A stretch of 64,000 nucleotides of DNA from Aeromonas sp. FDAARGOS 1405 (GTDB taxonomy: Bacteria > Pseudomonadota > Gammaproteobacteria > Enterobacterales > Aeromonadaceae): assembly GCF_019048265.1 (NCBI RefSeq), contig NZ_CP077311.1:372001-436000 (forward strand). The letters run 5' to 3'. The notes beneath the pieces are model-generated. The model ran no database searches and was not told where the DNA came from. It saw only the letters and a program-made list of their open reading frames with translations. The translations under genes and the position numbers were made by a program. Below are positions 56,266 to 64,000 of this stretch, in pieces. Each line of letters opens with the position of its first letter. The stretch's first letter is position 1.

Positions 56266-58110
56266 ATGTCTATTTTCAAAGGTCTGGGTTGGTTGTTCCG
56301 CAGCCTGTGGCGCCTGCTCAATTTCACCCGGCTGATGCTGGTCAATCTGCTGTTTCTCATCGTAGTGCTGGTCATCGTCTTCAGCGTCAGCCAGAAAGAG
56401 GCGCCCAAGGCGCCCATCGAGGGGGCGCTAACCCTCAATCTCAACGGCGTGCTGGTGGAGCAACGATCCCAGACAGATCCCACCGTACAACTGCTGCGCC
56501 AGATGGACAGCAGCGACGAGCAGCCAAGCGAGATCGTTCTCTCCGACCTGCTGTGGGCCATCAAGAGTGCCAAGGATGACGAGCGCATCAAGGCGCTGGT
56601 GATCAAGCCGCAAGGGCTGCAGGGAGCCAACTTCACCAAACTGCAGGAGGTGGCGAGTGCCATCGACTCCTTCCGGGAGAGCGGCAAACCGGTGATCGCC
56701 ATGGCTGACTTCTACACTCAGGGGCAATACCTGCTGGCGGCCCACGCCGATCACGTGCTGCTCAACCAGAGCGGCGCCGTGGTGATCGAGGGGCTTGGGG
56801 TCTACCAGACCTACTTCAAGTCGGCGCTGGAGAAGCTCAACATAACCCCGCATGTATTCAAGGTCGGCACCTACAAGTCCTTCGTCGAGCCCTATACCCG
56901 CGACGAGATGTCTCCCGAGAGCAAAGAAGCGAACCAGCGCTGGCTGGATCAGCTGTGGCAATCCTATGTGGTTGACGTAGCCGAGCAACGGGAGATCGAA
57001 CCCGATGCGGTCGCGCCGGGCAAGGAGCGCTTCCTCGAGCTGCTGCGCAAGGCCGGTGGCAATGCTGCCAACTACGCCCTCGACAACGGTCTGGTGGATC
57101 AGCTGGCAACCCGCGACGAGATGACCCAGGCGGTCATTAAAGAGGTGGGTGAAGCGGACGACCACGGCTGGAAAGGGGTCGGCCTGAAAGAGTATCTGGC
57201 TGCCATTCCGGAACAATATCCCCAGAGCGGCAAGGATGAGGTGGGTCTGGTGGTCGCCAGCGGCGCCATCATGGATGGCGTCCAGCCTGCCGGTACCATA
57301 GGCGGTGATAGTCTCTCCGACCTGCTGGCAGATGCCCGCCGCGATGACAAGGTCAAAGCAGTGGTCCTGCGGGTCGACAGCCCGGGCGGCAGCGCCTTCG
57401 CCGCCGAGCAGATCCGCGCCGAGCTGCTAGCCCTGAAACAGGCAGGCAAACCGGTAGTGGTCTCCATGGGCAGCTATGCCGCCTCCGGTGGCTACTGGAT
57501 CTCCGCCGATGCGGACAAGATCTTCGCCTCCCCCACCACCCTCACCGGCTCCATCGGGGTATTCGGCATGTTCGCCACCATCGACAAGGCGTTGGCCCAG
57601 TTCGGCGTCCATACCGACGGGGTTGGCACCACAGATTACGTCGGCGTCGGCCCGACCCGCGCCCTGCCGGATCACGTCGGTCAGGCAATCCAGCTGAGCG
57701 TGGAAGATACCTACCAGCGCTTCATCGGTCTGGTCAGCAAGGGCCGCGGCCTGAGCCCGGAAGAGGCCGAGAAAGCGGCCGAAGGTCGGGTCTGGACCGG
57801 CGAAGATGCCAAGGCCCTGGGGCTGGTGGACGAGTTCGGCAATCTGGATGACGCCATCAAGGCCGCCGCCGAGCTGGCCAACCTCAAAGAGTGGCAGGTG
57901 ACCCCCATCGAGCAGGAGGAGTCCACCAAGGACAAGTTCCTGCGCCAGCTGTTTGACAGCAGTGCCCAAGTGCTGGCCCCCCAGTTGCAAAGCTGGCTGC
58001 CGGCTGGATTTGGCAAGGCCTTGGTGGAAGTGAACCGCAGTCTCGACCCGCTCACCCGCTTCAACGACCCACAAGGCACCTACGCCTTCTGCCCGGTCTG
58101 CGTGCAGTAA
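56266..58110 (+). CDS. sppA: Signal peptide peptidase SppA, 67K type
   Basis: 614 aa membrane-bound periplasmic serine protease that degrades cleaved signal peptides. One N-terminal helix (about 22-46), then two tandem S49 domains. Catalytic Lys204 in VGTYKSFVEPYTRDEMS and nucleophile Ser407 in GSYAASGGYWISADAD, the inter-domain dyad of the E. coli enzyme. Divergent from fadH over about 200 bases. Followed by a bidirectional terminator. Confidence 0.96.
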   Translation: MSIFKGLGWLFRSLWRLLNFTRLMLVNLLFLIVVLVIVFSVSQKEAPKAPIEGALTLNLNGVLVEQRSQTDPTVQLLRQMDSSDEQPSEIVLSDLLWAIKSAKDDERIKALVIKPQGLQGANFTKLQEVASAIDSFRESGKPVIAMADFYTQGQYLLAAHADHVLLNQSGAVVIEGLGVYQTYFKSALEKLNITPHVFKVGTYKSFVEPYTRDEMSPESKEANQRWLDQLWQSYVVDVAEQREIEPDAVAPGKERFLELLRKAGGNAANYALDNGLVDQLATRDEMTQAVIKEVGEADDHGWKGVGLKEYLAAIPEQYPQSGKDEVGLVVASGAIMDGVQPAGTIGGDSLSDLLADARRDDKVKAVVLRVDSPGGSAFAAEQIRAELLALKQAGKPVVVSMGSYAASGGYWISADADKIFASPTTLTGSIGVFGMFATIDKALAQFGVHTDGVGTTDYVGVGPTRALPDHVGQAIQLSVEDTYQRFIGLVSKGRGLSPEEAEKAAEGRVWTGEDAKALGLVDEFGNLDDAIKAAAELANLKEWQVTPIEQEESTKDKFLRQLFDSSAQVLAPQLQSWLPAGFGKALVEVNRSLDPLTRFNDPQGTYAFCPVCVQ

Positions 58111-58130
58111 GCAAGCTGCGAATGCCCCAT

Positions 58131-58166
58131 AAAGAAAACGGCAACCATCTGGTCGCCGTTTTCTTT
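58131..58166. terminator. Bidirectional terminator between sppA and the L,D-transpeptidase
   Basis: 12-bp perfect stem AAAGAAAACGGC / GCCGTTTTCTTT with further pairing in the loop; A and T runs on both sides suit both convergent genes. Confidence 0.85.
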
Positions 58167-58203
58167 ATTCAGCCAGTGCGCGCGGCACCGCCAACTTGCT
58201 CAA

Positions 58204-59124
58204 TCAGGGATTGAGACGGGTCGGCATACCGGTACGCTGTTCCAGCACCTGCTTGACCACGTTGGAGTCAGACTCGGCGTGGGCGATGAAGCGGGTGATG
58301 GCCGGTGTCATCGGGAGCGGCACGGAGGCGGTGGAGTTGAACTCCTCCTCGGTGCGCGACAGCGGCTCATGTACTTCCATGTAGCGACCGCCATCCGGCT
58401 CGACCGTGGTCTTGACCGGCTGGTTGACGAACTGGACGCGGGTACCGACCGGCACGTTGTCGAACAGATACTTGATGTCGTCGGCACGCAGACGTACGCA
58501 GCCGCTGCTCACCCGCAGACCGATGCCGAAGGTGGCGTTGGTTCCGTGGATGGCATAGAGGTTGCCGATGTAGAGGGCGTGCAGGCCCATGGGGTTGTCC
58601 GGGCCGGCTGGCCAGACCGCAGGCAGTGTGATTCCCTTCGCGGCGTAGCGACGACGAATGTTTTCGGTCGGGGTCCAGGTCGGGTTGGCGCGCTTGCGCT
58701 CTACCTTGGTGATCCAGTTCTCCGGGGTGTTCACCCCCAGCTGACCGATGCCGATGGGCAATACCTGTACCACGTTCTTCCCTTTCGGATAGTAGTAGAG
58801 GCGCATCTCGGCAACGTTGATGACGATCCCTTCGCGGGGCGCGTTGGGCAGGATCAACTGGTGAGGGATGATCAGGGTGCTGCCCGCTTTGGGCAGATAG
58901 GGATCAACGCCCGGGTTGGCTTCCATGATATTGGTCAAACCCAACTGAAACTCGGAGGCAATCTGCTCCAGCGGACGATTGTCCGCAGGCACCACATATT
59001 CCAGATTCTCACCGATCAGACGGCTGTTGGCCGCAGGCAGACGGTACTCGACGGCGGCAGCCTGCTGGCTGATCAGCGCAAGTGTGCATAAAAGGGCCGA
59101 AGCGGCAGTGCGAAGGGGGTTCAT
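58204..59124 (-). CDS. L,D-transpeptidase (YbiS/ErfK family)
   Basis: 306 aa periplasmic enzyme. Signal peptide about 1-24 (ending QQAAAVE), a LysM-like segment ([20 protein letters not shown], about 44-95) and the YkuD domain with [20 protein letters not shown], containing catalytic His and Cys. Such enzymes attach Braun lipoprotein to peptidoglycan or form 3-3 crosslinks; which one cannot be told from sequence. Full length, start with signal peptide as expected. Confidence 0.94.
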   Translation of the reverse strand: MNPLRTAASALLCTLALISQQAAAVEYRLPAANSRLIGENLEYVVPADNRPLEQIASEFQLGLTNIMEANPGVDPYLPKAGSTLIIPHQLILPNAPREGIVINVAEMRLYYYPKGKNVVQVLPIGIGQLGVNTPENWITKVERKRANPTWTPTENIRRRYAAKGITLPAVWPAGPDNPMGLHALYIGNLYAIHGTNATFGIGLRVSSGCVRLRADDIKYLFDNVPVGTRVQFVNQPVKTTVEPDGGRYMEVHEPLSRTEEEFNSTASVPLPMTPAITRFIAHAESDSNVVKQVLEQRTGMPTRLNP

Positions 59125-59558
59125 AAAATTCCTGTGTGGTTTCCTGTACCAAATGGGCCGGAGGCCATCTTATCTTCGGTCTGCCGGTGGCGGGTCAACC
59201 TGCACCACGGCGCCAAATAACCGAGCGCGCATTCTTTCCCGAGTCGGCCAAAATTTCAACTTCCATATGTTGCTTTTCTTGTTAAAAGTAGCCGTTTTCG
59301 GAGTGACGCTTATCAACAGAGCAAAAGCCACACTGGCAAGTCGCAGCTGAGTGAAAGATGAATGGCACTGCCAGCCTGTCAGCGAGCCACCCGAGCCCCC
59401 GTCAACCACTGCGCAGCGCCACCTTGCTTCACGGTTGCAGCCCTAGCCGAAACGTTTGTCACATCCGGGGAGATAGACCAATGTCGAGGGAGGCTCTTTA
59501 TTGGCATGAAGAGGGATAAAACCGCGCATCGGCCACCAGCCGGTGCCGGTTTCAGCTA
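59125..59558. other. Gene-free region upstream of the L,D-transpeptidase
   Basis: About 430 bases. The promoter for the transpeptidase must lie in the first part (AT-rich 59245-59300). The rest shows no convincing ORF, repeat or RNA gene. Confidence 0.5.
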
Positions 59559-59584
59559 TAAAAAAACCGCTCCGAAGAGCGGTT
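59559..59584 (-). terminator. Intrinsic terminator of the TonB operon
   Basis: Stem AACCGCTC / GAGCGGTT, loop of 4, with TTTT on the minus strand. 50 bases past the TPR gene. Confidence 0.88.
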
Positions 59585-59636
59585 AATGGAGCCACCAGGC
59601 AACCATAAAAGGGACTACAGGTAGTTGTCATTGGAA

Positions 59637-60878
59637 TTACTGGACGGCGGCCTCCCCTCCACCACTCTGCTCCTTGAGGAAGCTGATCCACGGAGATGCC
59701 CGACCGCTGACGTTGCCATTCTGAGCCGCCTGGGTGAAGGCGTTGAGGGCCTCCTTCGGCTTTTGTTGCTCAAAATAGGCGACCCCGGTCAAGAACTTGA
59801 GATCCGCACGTTGTTCACCATTGGCATTGGCTGCCGGTTTGGCGGCCAGCGCCACCAGATCCTGATAGCGCTTGCTCTGGATCATCATGCGCGCCATTTT
59901 CAGCTGCAATTCGGCGCTCGGGGCCAGCTGGTAGGACTTGGCCAGGGTGTCGATGGCCGGATCCAGCTCCTTGGCCTGATGCCAGTAGTTGGCCAGGGTC
60001 TTGTAGTTGCTGGCGCTCTGCTCAATCACCCCGTCCTTCATCCCCTTCTCCATCACCCGGGCGGCGCGATGGGGAATACCGGTGAAGGCGAGGTAGTTGG
60101 CGAGGCGCTGCAGCTCGGCGGCCTCGGTCAACATGCCGAGGTTATAGGCAGACTCCAGCGCAGCCAGCGCCTTGGTATCGTTGCCTGCCTGCATATGCAT
60201 GGCCGACAGCTGGGTCCAGTACTTCTTCTTCTCCGGGAACATGTTGACCAGAGAGGTCAGCACCTCGGTCGCCGGTTTGTACTGTTTCAGCTCGTAGTGA
60301 GCGCCCATCTTCAGCAGATACCAGGACTCCGGCGCTTTACCTGCCGACAGCTTGATCGCCTGATCCACCGCCGGGATCGCGTCACGGTACTGCTTGAGCT
60401 GCACGTGGGCGTTGGCCAGCGTGATATAGGCATGGGAGTTGGGCTTGTCATCCTTGCCCTGGTTGGCAAACCACTCCTTCATGGTCTTGATCGAGCCTTG
60501 ATAATTACCCTCCGCCATATAGAGCTGGGCCAGGTTGTAGCGCACCTGCTGGGCCACCGGTGGCGGCAGGCCGCCTGTCGCGATGGCATCGGCAAAGTAC
60601 TTGGTCGCCTGACCGTATTTCTCCTGCTGGGCGGCTACGAAACCGAGAGTCTGCAATATGACCCCCTTGTCGTAGACCCGCTCGCCCGCGCCGGAGAGCG
60701 CATCTTGCAGCTTGGCATTGGCCTCACCGTATTTCTTCTCGGTGATCAGCTCCTGCGCCTTGTTGACCGCCCGATAGGCCCGATCCGACAGGGCCGGCTG
60801 CTCGGCGGCCCAACTGGCGGTGCTAAGCAGCACCGCCATGGCGACCGGGGCGAGGATCATCTTGTGTAACTTGTTCAT
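59637..60878 (-). CDS. TPR protein of a TonB2-type system
   Basis: 413 aa. Signal peptide about 1-24 (ending STASWA-AEQP), then repeated 34-residue helical hairpins (TPR) through the whole length, e.g. LITEKKYGEANAKLQ, RYNLAQLYMAEGNYQGSIK and HAYITLANAHVQLKQYRDAI. Last gene of the operon, 12 bases after tonB. In Vibrio and Shewanella a TPR protein closes TonB2 clusters; it is periplasmic and its partner unknown. AAGGA precedes the ATG at 60878. Confidence 0.9.
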   Translation of the reverse strand: MNKLHKMILAPVAMAVLLSTASWAAEQPALSDRAYRAVNKAQELITEKKYGEANAKLQDALSGAGERVYDKGVILQTLGFVAAQQEKYGQATKYFADAIATGGLPPPVAQQVRYNLAQLYMAEGNYQGSIKTMKEWFANQGKDDKPNSHAYITLANAHVQLKQYRDAIPAVDQAIKLSAGKAPESWYLLKMGAHYELKQYKPATEVLTSLVNMFPEKKKYWTQLSAMHMQAGNDTKALAALESAYNLGMLTEAAELQRLANYLAFTGIPHRAARVMEKGMKDGVIEQSASNYKTLANYWHQAKELDPAIDTLAKSYQLAPSAELQLKMARMMIQSKRYQDLVALAAKPAANANGEQRADLKFLTGVAYFEQQKPKEALNAFTQAAQNGNVSGRASPWISFLKEQSGGGEAAVQ

Positions 60879-60889
60879 CGCCACCTTCC

Positions 60890-61525
60890 TTAGTTGACCG
60901 CAAACTCGATCTCTTGCTGCATACGGCTCGCCTGCGGCTTGCCATCCACCATGGCCGGTTTGAACGTCCACTTGGCGATGGTTTTGCGCGCCTCTTTGCC
61001 GAGGTCATAACTGCGCGGCTCTTCCTTGACGATCCGCACGTTGCTGACGGTACCGCGCTCGGTGACGGTGAACTCCACCAGCACCTTGCCGGAGGCCAGC
61101 CCCGCCAGTGCCGCCTTGCGGGGCATCATGGGCTCGAAGGTTGCCAGCGGAATGGCGCCGTTGTTGCCACCGACGCCGCCACCACCGCCGCCGGTGCTGT
61201 AGGCACCCAGCGCGTTGCCACCACCGATGTTGACCGGGATGTCGAGCTTGGGCATGTCCATCGGCGCGCTCTCCATCTTCGGCCGATCCGTGCTGGCCAC
61301 CTCCATCTCGGGAGGCGGCGGCGGACGCTTGGGCGGCGGCGGTTTGGGCAGCTCCCGCTGTTTCTCTTGCAGGGTCTCCTGGGGCTTGAGGCGGATGAAA
61401 TCGGTCATGGTGACGTCATCCTTCTCCACCAGCTCCCGGTGATCCGGCGTGATGAGCTTGTTCATTCCCAGGAACAGGAAGAACACCACCACGCAGGAGA
61501 CCGCCAACGATATCAGGTATCTCAT
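60890..61525 (-). CDS. tonB: TonB energy transducer, TonB2 type
   Basis: 211 aa. N-terminal anchor helix (MRYLISLAVSCVVVFFLFLG), a short Pro-rich span (PKPPPPKRPPPPPEM), a Gly/Asn-rich linker and the C-terminal domain (about 125-205) with PLATFEPMMPRKAALAGLAS and KWTFKPAMVDGK. It moves energy from ExbBD to outer-membrane receptors. Shorter spacer than E. coli TonB (239 aa), as in TonB2. Start 61525, with GGAG eight bases upstream. Confidence 0.93.
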   Translation of the reverse strand: MRYLISLAVSCVVVFFLFLGMNKLITPDHRELVEKDDVTMTDFIRLKPQETLQEKQRELPKPPPPKRPPPPPEMEVASTDRPKMESAPMDMPKLDIPVNIGGGNALGAYSTGGGGGGVGGNNGAIPLATFEPMMPRKAALAGLASGKVLVEFTVTERGTVSNVRIVKEEPRSYDLGKEARKTIAKWTFKPAMVDGKPQASRMQQEIEFAVN

Positions 61526-61541
61526 AGGGCTCGCTCCGGCA

Positions 61542-61949
61542 TCAGCTGCTCTTGCTTGCCGCGATGGAGATGTTCTGGACACCGGCCATGCGGATCTGAT
61601 CCATGACCTGGACCACCAGCCCGGAACGGGACTCGGTATCGGCCTGGATCACCACGGCGCTCTCCGGGTTCTCGGCCCGCAGCCGCTCGATGTTGGCGCG
61701 CACCGCGCCCACCTCGACGACCCGTTTGTCGACCCAGACCTGACCGTTCTCGCGGACCGCGACCATGATGTTCCCCTTCTTCACCGTCTCGGCCGTGCTG
61801 GCACTGGGACGGTTGATCTCGACACCGGACTCCTTGACGAAGGAGGTGGTGACGATGAAGAAGATCAGCATGATGAACACTATGTCCAGCATGGGGGTCA
61901 AATCGATAGCCGCCTCGTCAGCACCGCTGTCGCTGTAACGTTTTCTCAT
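61542..61949 (-). CDS. exbD: ExbD biopolymer transport protein
   Basis: 135 aa. One helix (about 19-40) with the essential Asp at 22 in LTPMLDIVFIMLIFFIVTTS, then a periplasmic domain (SAVVIQADTESRSGLVVQVM). Works with ExbB to use the proton gradient for TonB. Between exbB and tonB, the typical order. Confidence 0.95.
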   Translation of the reverse strand: MRKRYSDSGADEAAIDLTPMLDIVFIMLIFFIVTTSFVKESGVEINRPSASTAETVKKGNIMVAVRENGQVWVDKRVVEVGAVRANIERLRAENPESAVVIQADTESRSGLVVQVMDQIRMAGVQNISIAASKSS

Positions 61950-62016
61950 AGCAGAAACTCCTTGCTTGTTCTGTGCCCCCGACAGGCCATGCCTCGCCGG
62001 GGGTATGCATCCTGCA

Positions 62017-62544
62017 TCAACCGTGTTTCAGGTTGTCTTCCAGCTTTTGCACCGCCAGTTTGGCCTTGTGATCGAGCTGGTTGACAAAAAACAGGCCGGA
62101 AAGGGCGGCGATCATGCCCGCCATGGTCGGTACCGTTGCTTTGGAGATCCCCGATGCCATCGCCCGCGGCGAACCGGTGCCGGTGATGGCCAGGGTGTCA
62201 AACACCTGCACCATCCCCACCACGGTCCCGAGCAGCCCCATCAACGGGCAGAGAGCGATCAACACCTTGATGACCGGCATCCCCTTGTCCACCGCCATGG
62301 CAACCCGTGAGACCAGCTCGCGCCGGATCTGCTTGGCAGACCAGGAGAGGTGATCGGTACGGGCCAGCCAGGTAGCCTTGGTCTGCTTCACCTGCTTGGG
62401 GTAGACCGCCATGAAGTAGAACCAGCGCTCCAGCAACAGGGCCCACATCATCAGGGTCAGGAAGAACAGGGCGACCAGTACATCGCCCCCCAATCCCAAA
62501 AACCGGCGGACCGACTCGACTTCTTCAATCAACCAGAACCACAT
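62017..62544 (-). CDS. exbB: ExbB/MotA/TolQ proton channel protein
   Basis: 175 aa with three helices (about 22-40, 85-107, 130-152), shorter than E. coli ExbB (244 aa). Core motif: PVIKVLIALCPLMGLLGTVVGMVQVFD, GISKATVPTMAGMIAAL. The second ExbB-like gene of this operon; the size fits ExbB2 of Vibrio. Confidence 0.94.
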   Translation of the reverse strand: MWFWLIEEVESVRRFLGLGGDVLVALFFLTLMMWALLLERWFYFMAVYPKQVKQTKATWLARTDHLSWSAKQIRRELVSRVAMAVDKGMPVIKVLIALCPLMGLLGTVVGMVQVFDTLAITGTGSPRAMASGISKATVPTMAGMIAALSGLFFVNQLDHKAKLAVQKLEDNLKHG

Positions 62545-62554
62545 GGGTGACTCC

Positions 62555-63928
62555 TTACGCTGCGGCTTTGGAGGCGTGCAGACGTTCCTGATAACGGGCG
62601 ACGAAACCGGCGCTCTGCTCTTCCAGCACCTGGATCAGACGACGGCTCTGGGTCTGCACTATGGTGTAGAGGAACAGCATGGGCACCGCGACGACCAGAC
62701 CCTGCATGGTGGTCACCAGCGCCTCGGAGATACCGCCCGCCATCAGCTTGGGATCGCCGGTACCGAACAATGTGATGGCCTGGAAGGTAGCAATCATCCC
62801 CACCACGGTACCGAGCAGGCCCAGCAGCGGCGCGACGGAGGCGATCAGCTTGATGAGGCTGATGCCCTTCTCGAACTTGGGCACGTTGCGCAGGATGATC
62901 TCGTCGAGCTTGGACTCCAGATCCTCGATGTTGTCACCGCGATGGTTCTGGTAGGCCCCCAGCATGTCACCAATGGGGTTGCCCTTGATGATCTGATCGG
63001 ATTTCAGCTGCTTGCGCATGGACGAGCCGATCAGCGACAGGCGGATACCGCAGAAGATGGCCAGCAGGGTACCGATGACCCCCAATGCCAGGATCACATA
63101 ACCCACGGAACCACCCTGATCGATACGCTCCTTGAGGGTCGGTGACTGCACCAGCAGGGAGAGGATCACGCCGCGAGACGGGTCGATAAAGATGGGCTTG
63201 ACCCCGCCACCGCCCTGTTCAAACTCGGCGATGGGAGCGAGCACACTCTTCTCCGGTTGCCGGGAGAGCTGCTCGAACTTGCCGGTCTCCGGCACGAAGG
63301 TGAGGTACTTGCCTTCGGAGACGGTATTGAACTCGCCGATCTGGGTGACGGTCTTCTCGGCCTGGTTGCCTTCGCCATAGACCACGGTCGCCGGGATCTG
63401 GCTCACCTTGCCACCGTCCACCATGCGGCTGAGGGTGGTGGTCCAGAACGCTTCCAGATCATCGCTGGAGGGGAGCTCTTTACTCTCGGCCAGACGGGTT
63501 AGCAGGGCGGATTGCTCCGGATGCTCGACCCGACGAGCGGAGGCGTTGAAGATCCCCTTGAACTCCCCGGCAAACTGACGCAGCACACCAAACATTTCGC
63601 CCATGTTGCCGGAACGCTGGCGCAGGGTTTCGGTCAGTTCGGTCAGCTGCTTGTCGTTGGCATCAAAGGTCGCCTTGAGCTGCTCGCCCTTGGCTGTTTC
63701 GGCAGCCAGCTCGGCCTTGGCCTTGGCCAGCAGCGCCCCCTGCTCGTTCTTGTCAGCCAGGAAGCGGGCTTCCCGCTCCTTGTTGAGTTGGGATTCGCTC
63801 AGGCTGGAGGCCTTGACCTGGTTCAGCAGCGCATTGAGATCCACCGGTTTTTCGGCGGCGGTCACCGGCAGGGTGACCAGGGTTGCTCCCGCAATCAGGG
63901 AGGCAATAGCAAGTTTGATTCCTTTCAT
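62555..63928 (-). CDS. ttpC: TtpC-type MotA/TolQ/ExbB protein with periplasmic domain
   Basis: 457 aa. Signal-like N-terminus (about 1-24), a long coiled-coil domain (about 30-130, rich in Leu, Glu, Lys and Ala), then a helix near 268-290 and the ExbB-type channel core (LASVAPLLGLLGTVVGMIATF; GGISEALVTTMQGLVVA). In Vibrio TtpC is required with the TonB2 complex. The start ATG overlaps the stop of the upstream gene (ATGA). Assignment to TtpC is by architecture. Confidence 0.9.
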   Translation of the reverse strand: MKGIKLAIASLIAGATLVTLPVTAAEKPVDLNALLNQVKASSLSESQLNKEREARFLADKNEQGALLAKAKAELAAETAKGEQLKATFDANDKQLTELTETLRQRSGNMGEMFGVLRQFAGEFKGIFNASARRVEHPEQSALLTRLAESKELPSSDDLEAFWTTTLSRMVDGGKVSQIPATVVYGEGNQAEKTVTQIGEFNTVSEGKYLTFVPETGKFEQLSRQPEKSVLAPIAEFEQGGGGVKPIFIDPSRGVILSLLVQSPTLKERIDQGGSVGYVILALGVIGTLLAIFCGIRLSLIGSSMRKQLKSDQIIKGNPIGDMLGAYQNHRGDNIEDLESKLDEIILRNVPKFEKGISLIKLIASVAPLLGLLGTVVGMIATFQAITLFGTGDPKLMAGGISEALVTTMQGLVVAVPMLFLYTIVQTQSRRLIQVLEEQSAGFVARYQERLHASKAAA

Positions 63929-64000
63929 GATGCTTTCTCCGCAGTTTGAACCGGCAGCTTGATCAGCGCGGGAGGCGCCTGCTTCTTGGCGATGCGAAGG
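63925..64000 (-). CDS. C-terminal end of an upstream gene, DUF3450-like (partial)
   Basis: Only the last 24 codons lie in the window (LRIAKKQAPPALIKLP and the tail QTAEKAS, stop TGA overlapping ttpC). In TonB2 clusters the gene before ttpC encodes a periplasmic coiled-coil DUF3450 protein, and the LRIAKKQA ending fits it. Identity rests mainly on position. Confidence 0.7.
   Translation of the reverse strand, partial: LRIAKKQAPPALIKLPVQTAEKAS

Overview
The window reads as chromosomal DNA of a gamma-proteobacterium, most likely Aeromonas or a close relative. The evidence is high GC, Vibrio/Aeromonas-type synteny (pomAB beside xseB-ispA-dxs), a RibBA with a degenerate RibA half, a complete torSTRCAD locus and a TonB2-type operon. 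This placement comes from gene order and protein similarity recalled from memory, not from a database search. No rRNA, tRNA, CRISPR array, prophage or intact insertion sequence was seen.

Layout. 1-5.2 kb: housekeeping genes folP, ftsH, rlmE, yhbY, a PilZ-like gene and greA. 5.3-10.3 kb: flagellar stator pomAB, divergent from the isoprenoid-precursor operon xseB-ispA-dxs. 10.3-15.7 kb: a peptide-type ABC importer in gsiABCD order. 16.1-24 kb: glyA, nrdR, ribD, ribE, ribBA, ribH, nusB, thiL, pgpA on the minus strand (one-carbon metabolism, ribonucleotide reductase control, riboflavin, thiamine, phospholipid). 24.2-34.7 kb: TMAO respiration, with sensor torS, periplasmic torT, regulator torR and effectors torC, torA, torD, plus two extra genes. 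34.8-39.5 kb: a membrane acyltransferase-like protein overlapping a barrel-like secreted protein, a PAS-GGDEF-EAL protein and a small secreted protein. 39.7-46.1 kb: acs, aroQ, accB, accC, yhdT, panF (acetate activation, shikimate, fatty-acid and CoA precursor supply). 46.2-49.7 kb: a PTS permease, a LysR regulator and a quinone-oxidoreductase-like gene lying between panF and prmA, which are adjacent in E. coli. 50.2-59.1 kb: prmA, a 2-hydroxyacid dehydrogenase, maa, ydjA, fadH, sppA and an L,D-transpeptidase. 59.6-64 kb: a TonB energy-transduction operon (end of a DUF3450-like gene, ttpC, exbB, exbD, tonB, TPR protein).

The most unusual structure is a recurring scar. Three genes (ribBA, nrdR, accC) are followed at once by a diverged, partly broken tandem copy of their own 3' end. 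A fourth (fadH) is preceded by a diverged copy of its own 5' end, including the ribosome binding site, which now forms a short upstream ORF overlapping the fadH start. The copies differ at many positions and carry indels, so they look like residues of a different allele rather than fresh duplications. Replacement of resident genes by related alleles from other lineages is the leading explanation. Second in interest are intergenic regions (49.66-50.19 kb and 52.87-53.26 kb) holding strong terminators that face away from any ORF, which suggests unannotated small RNAs.
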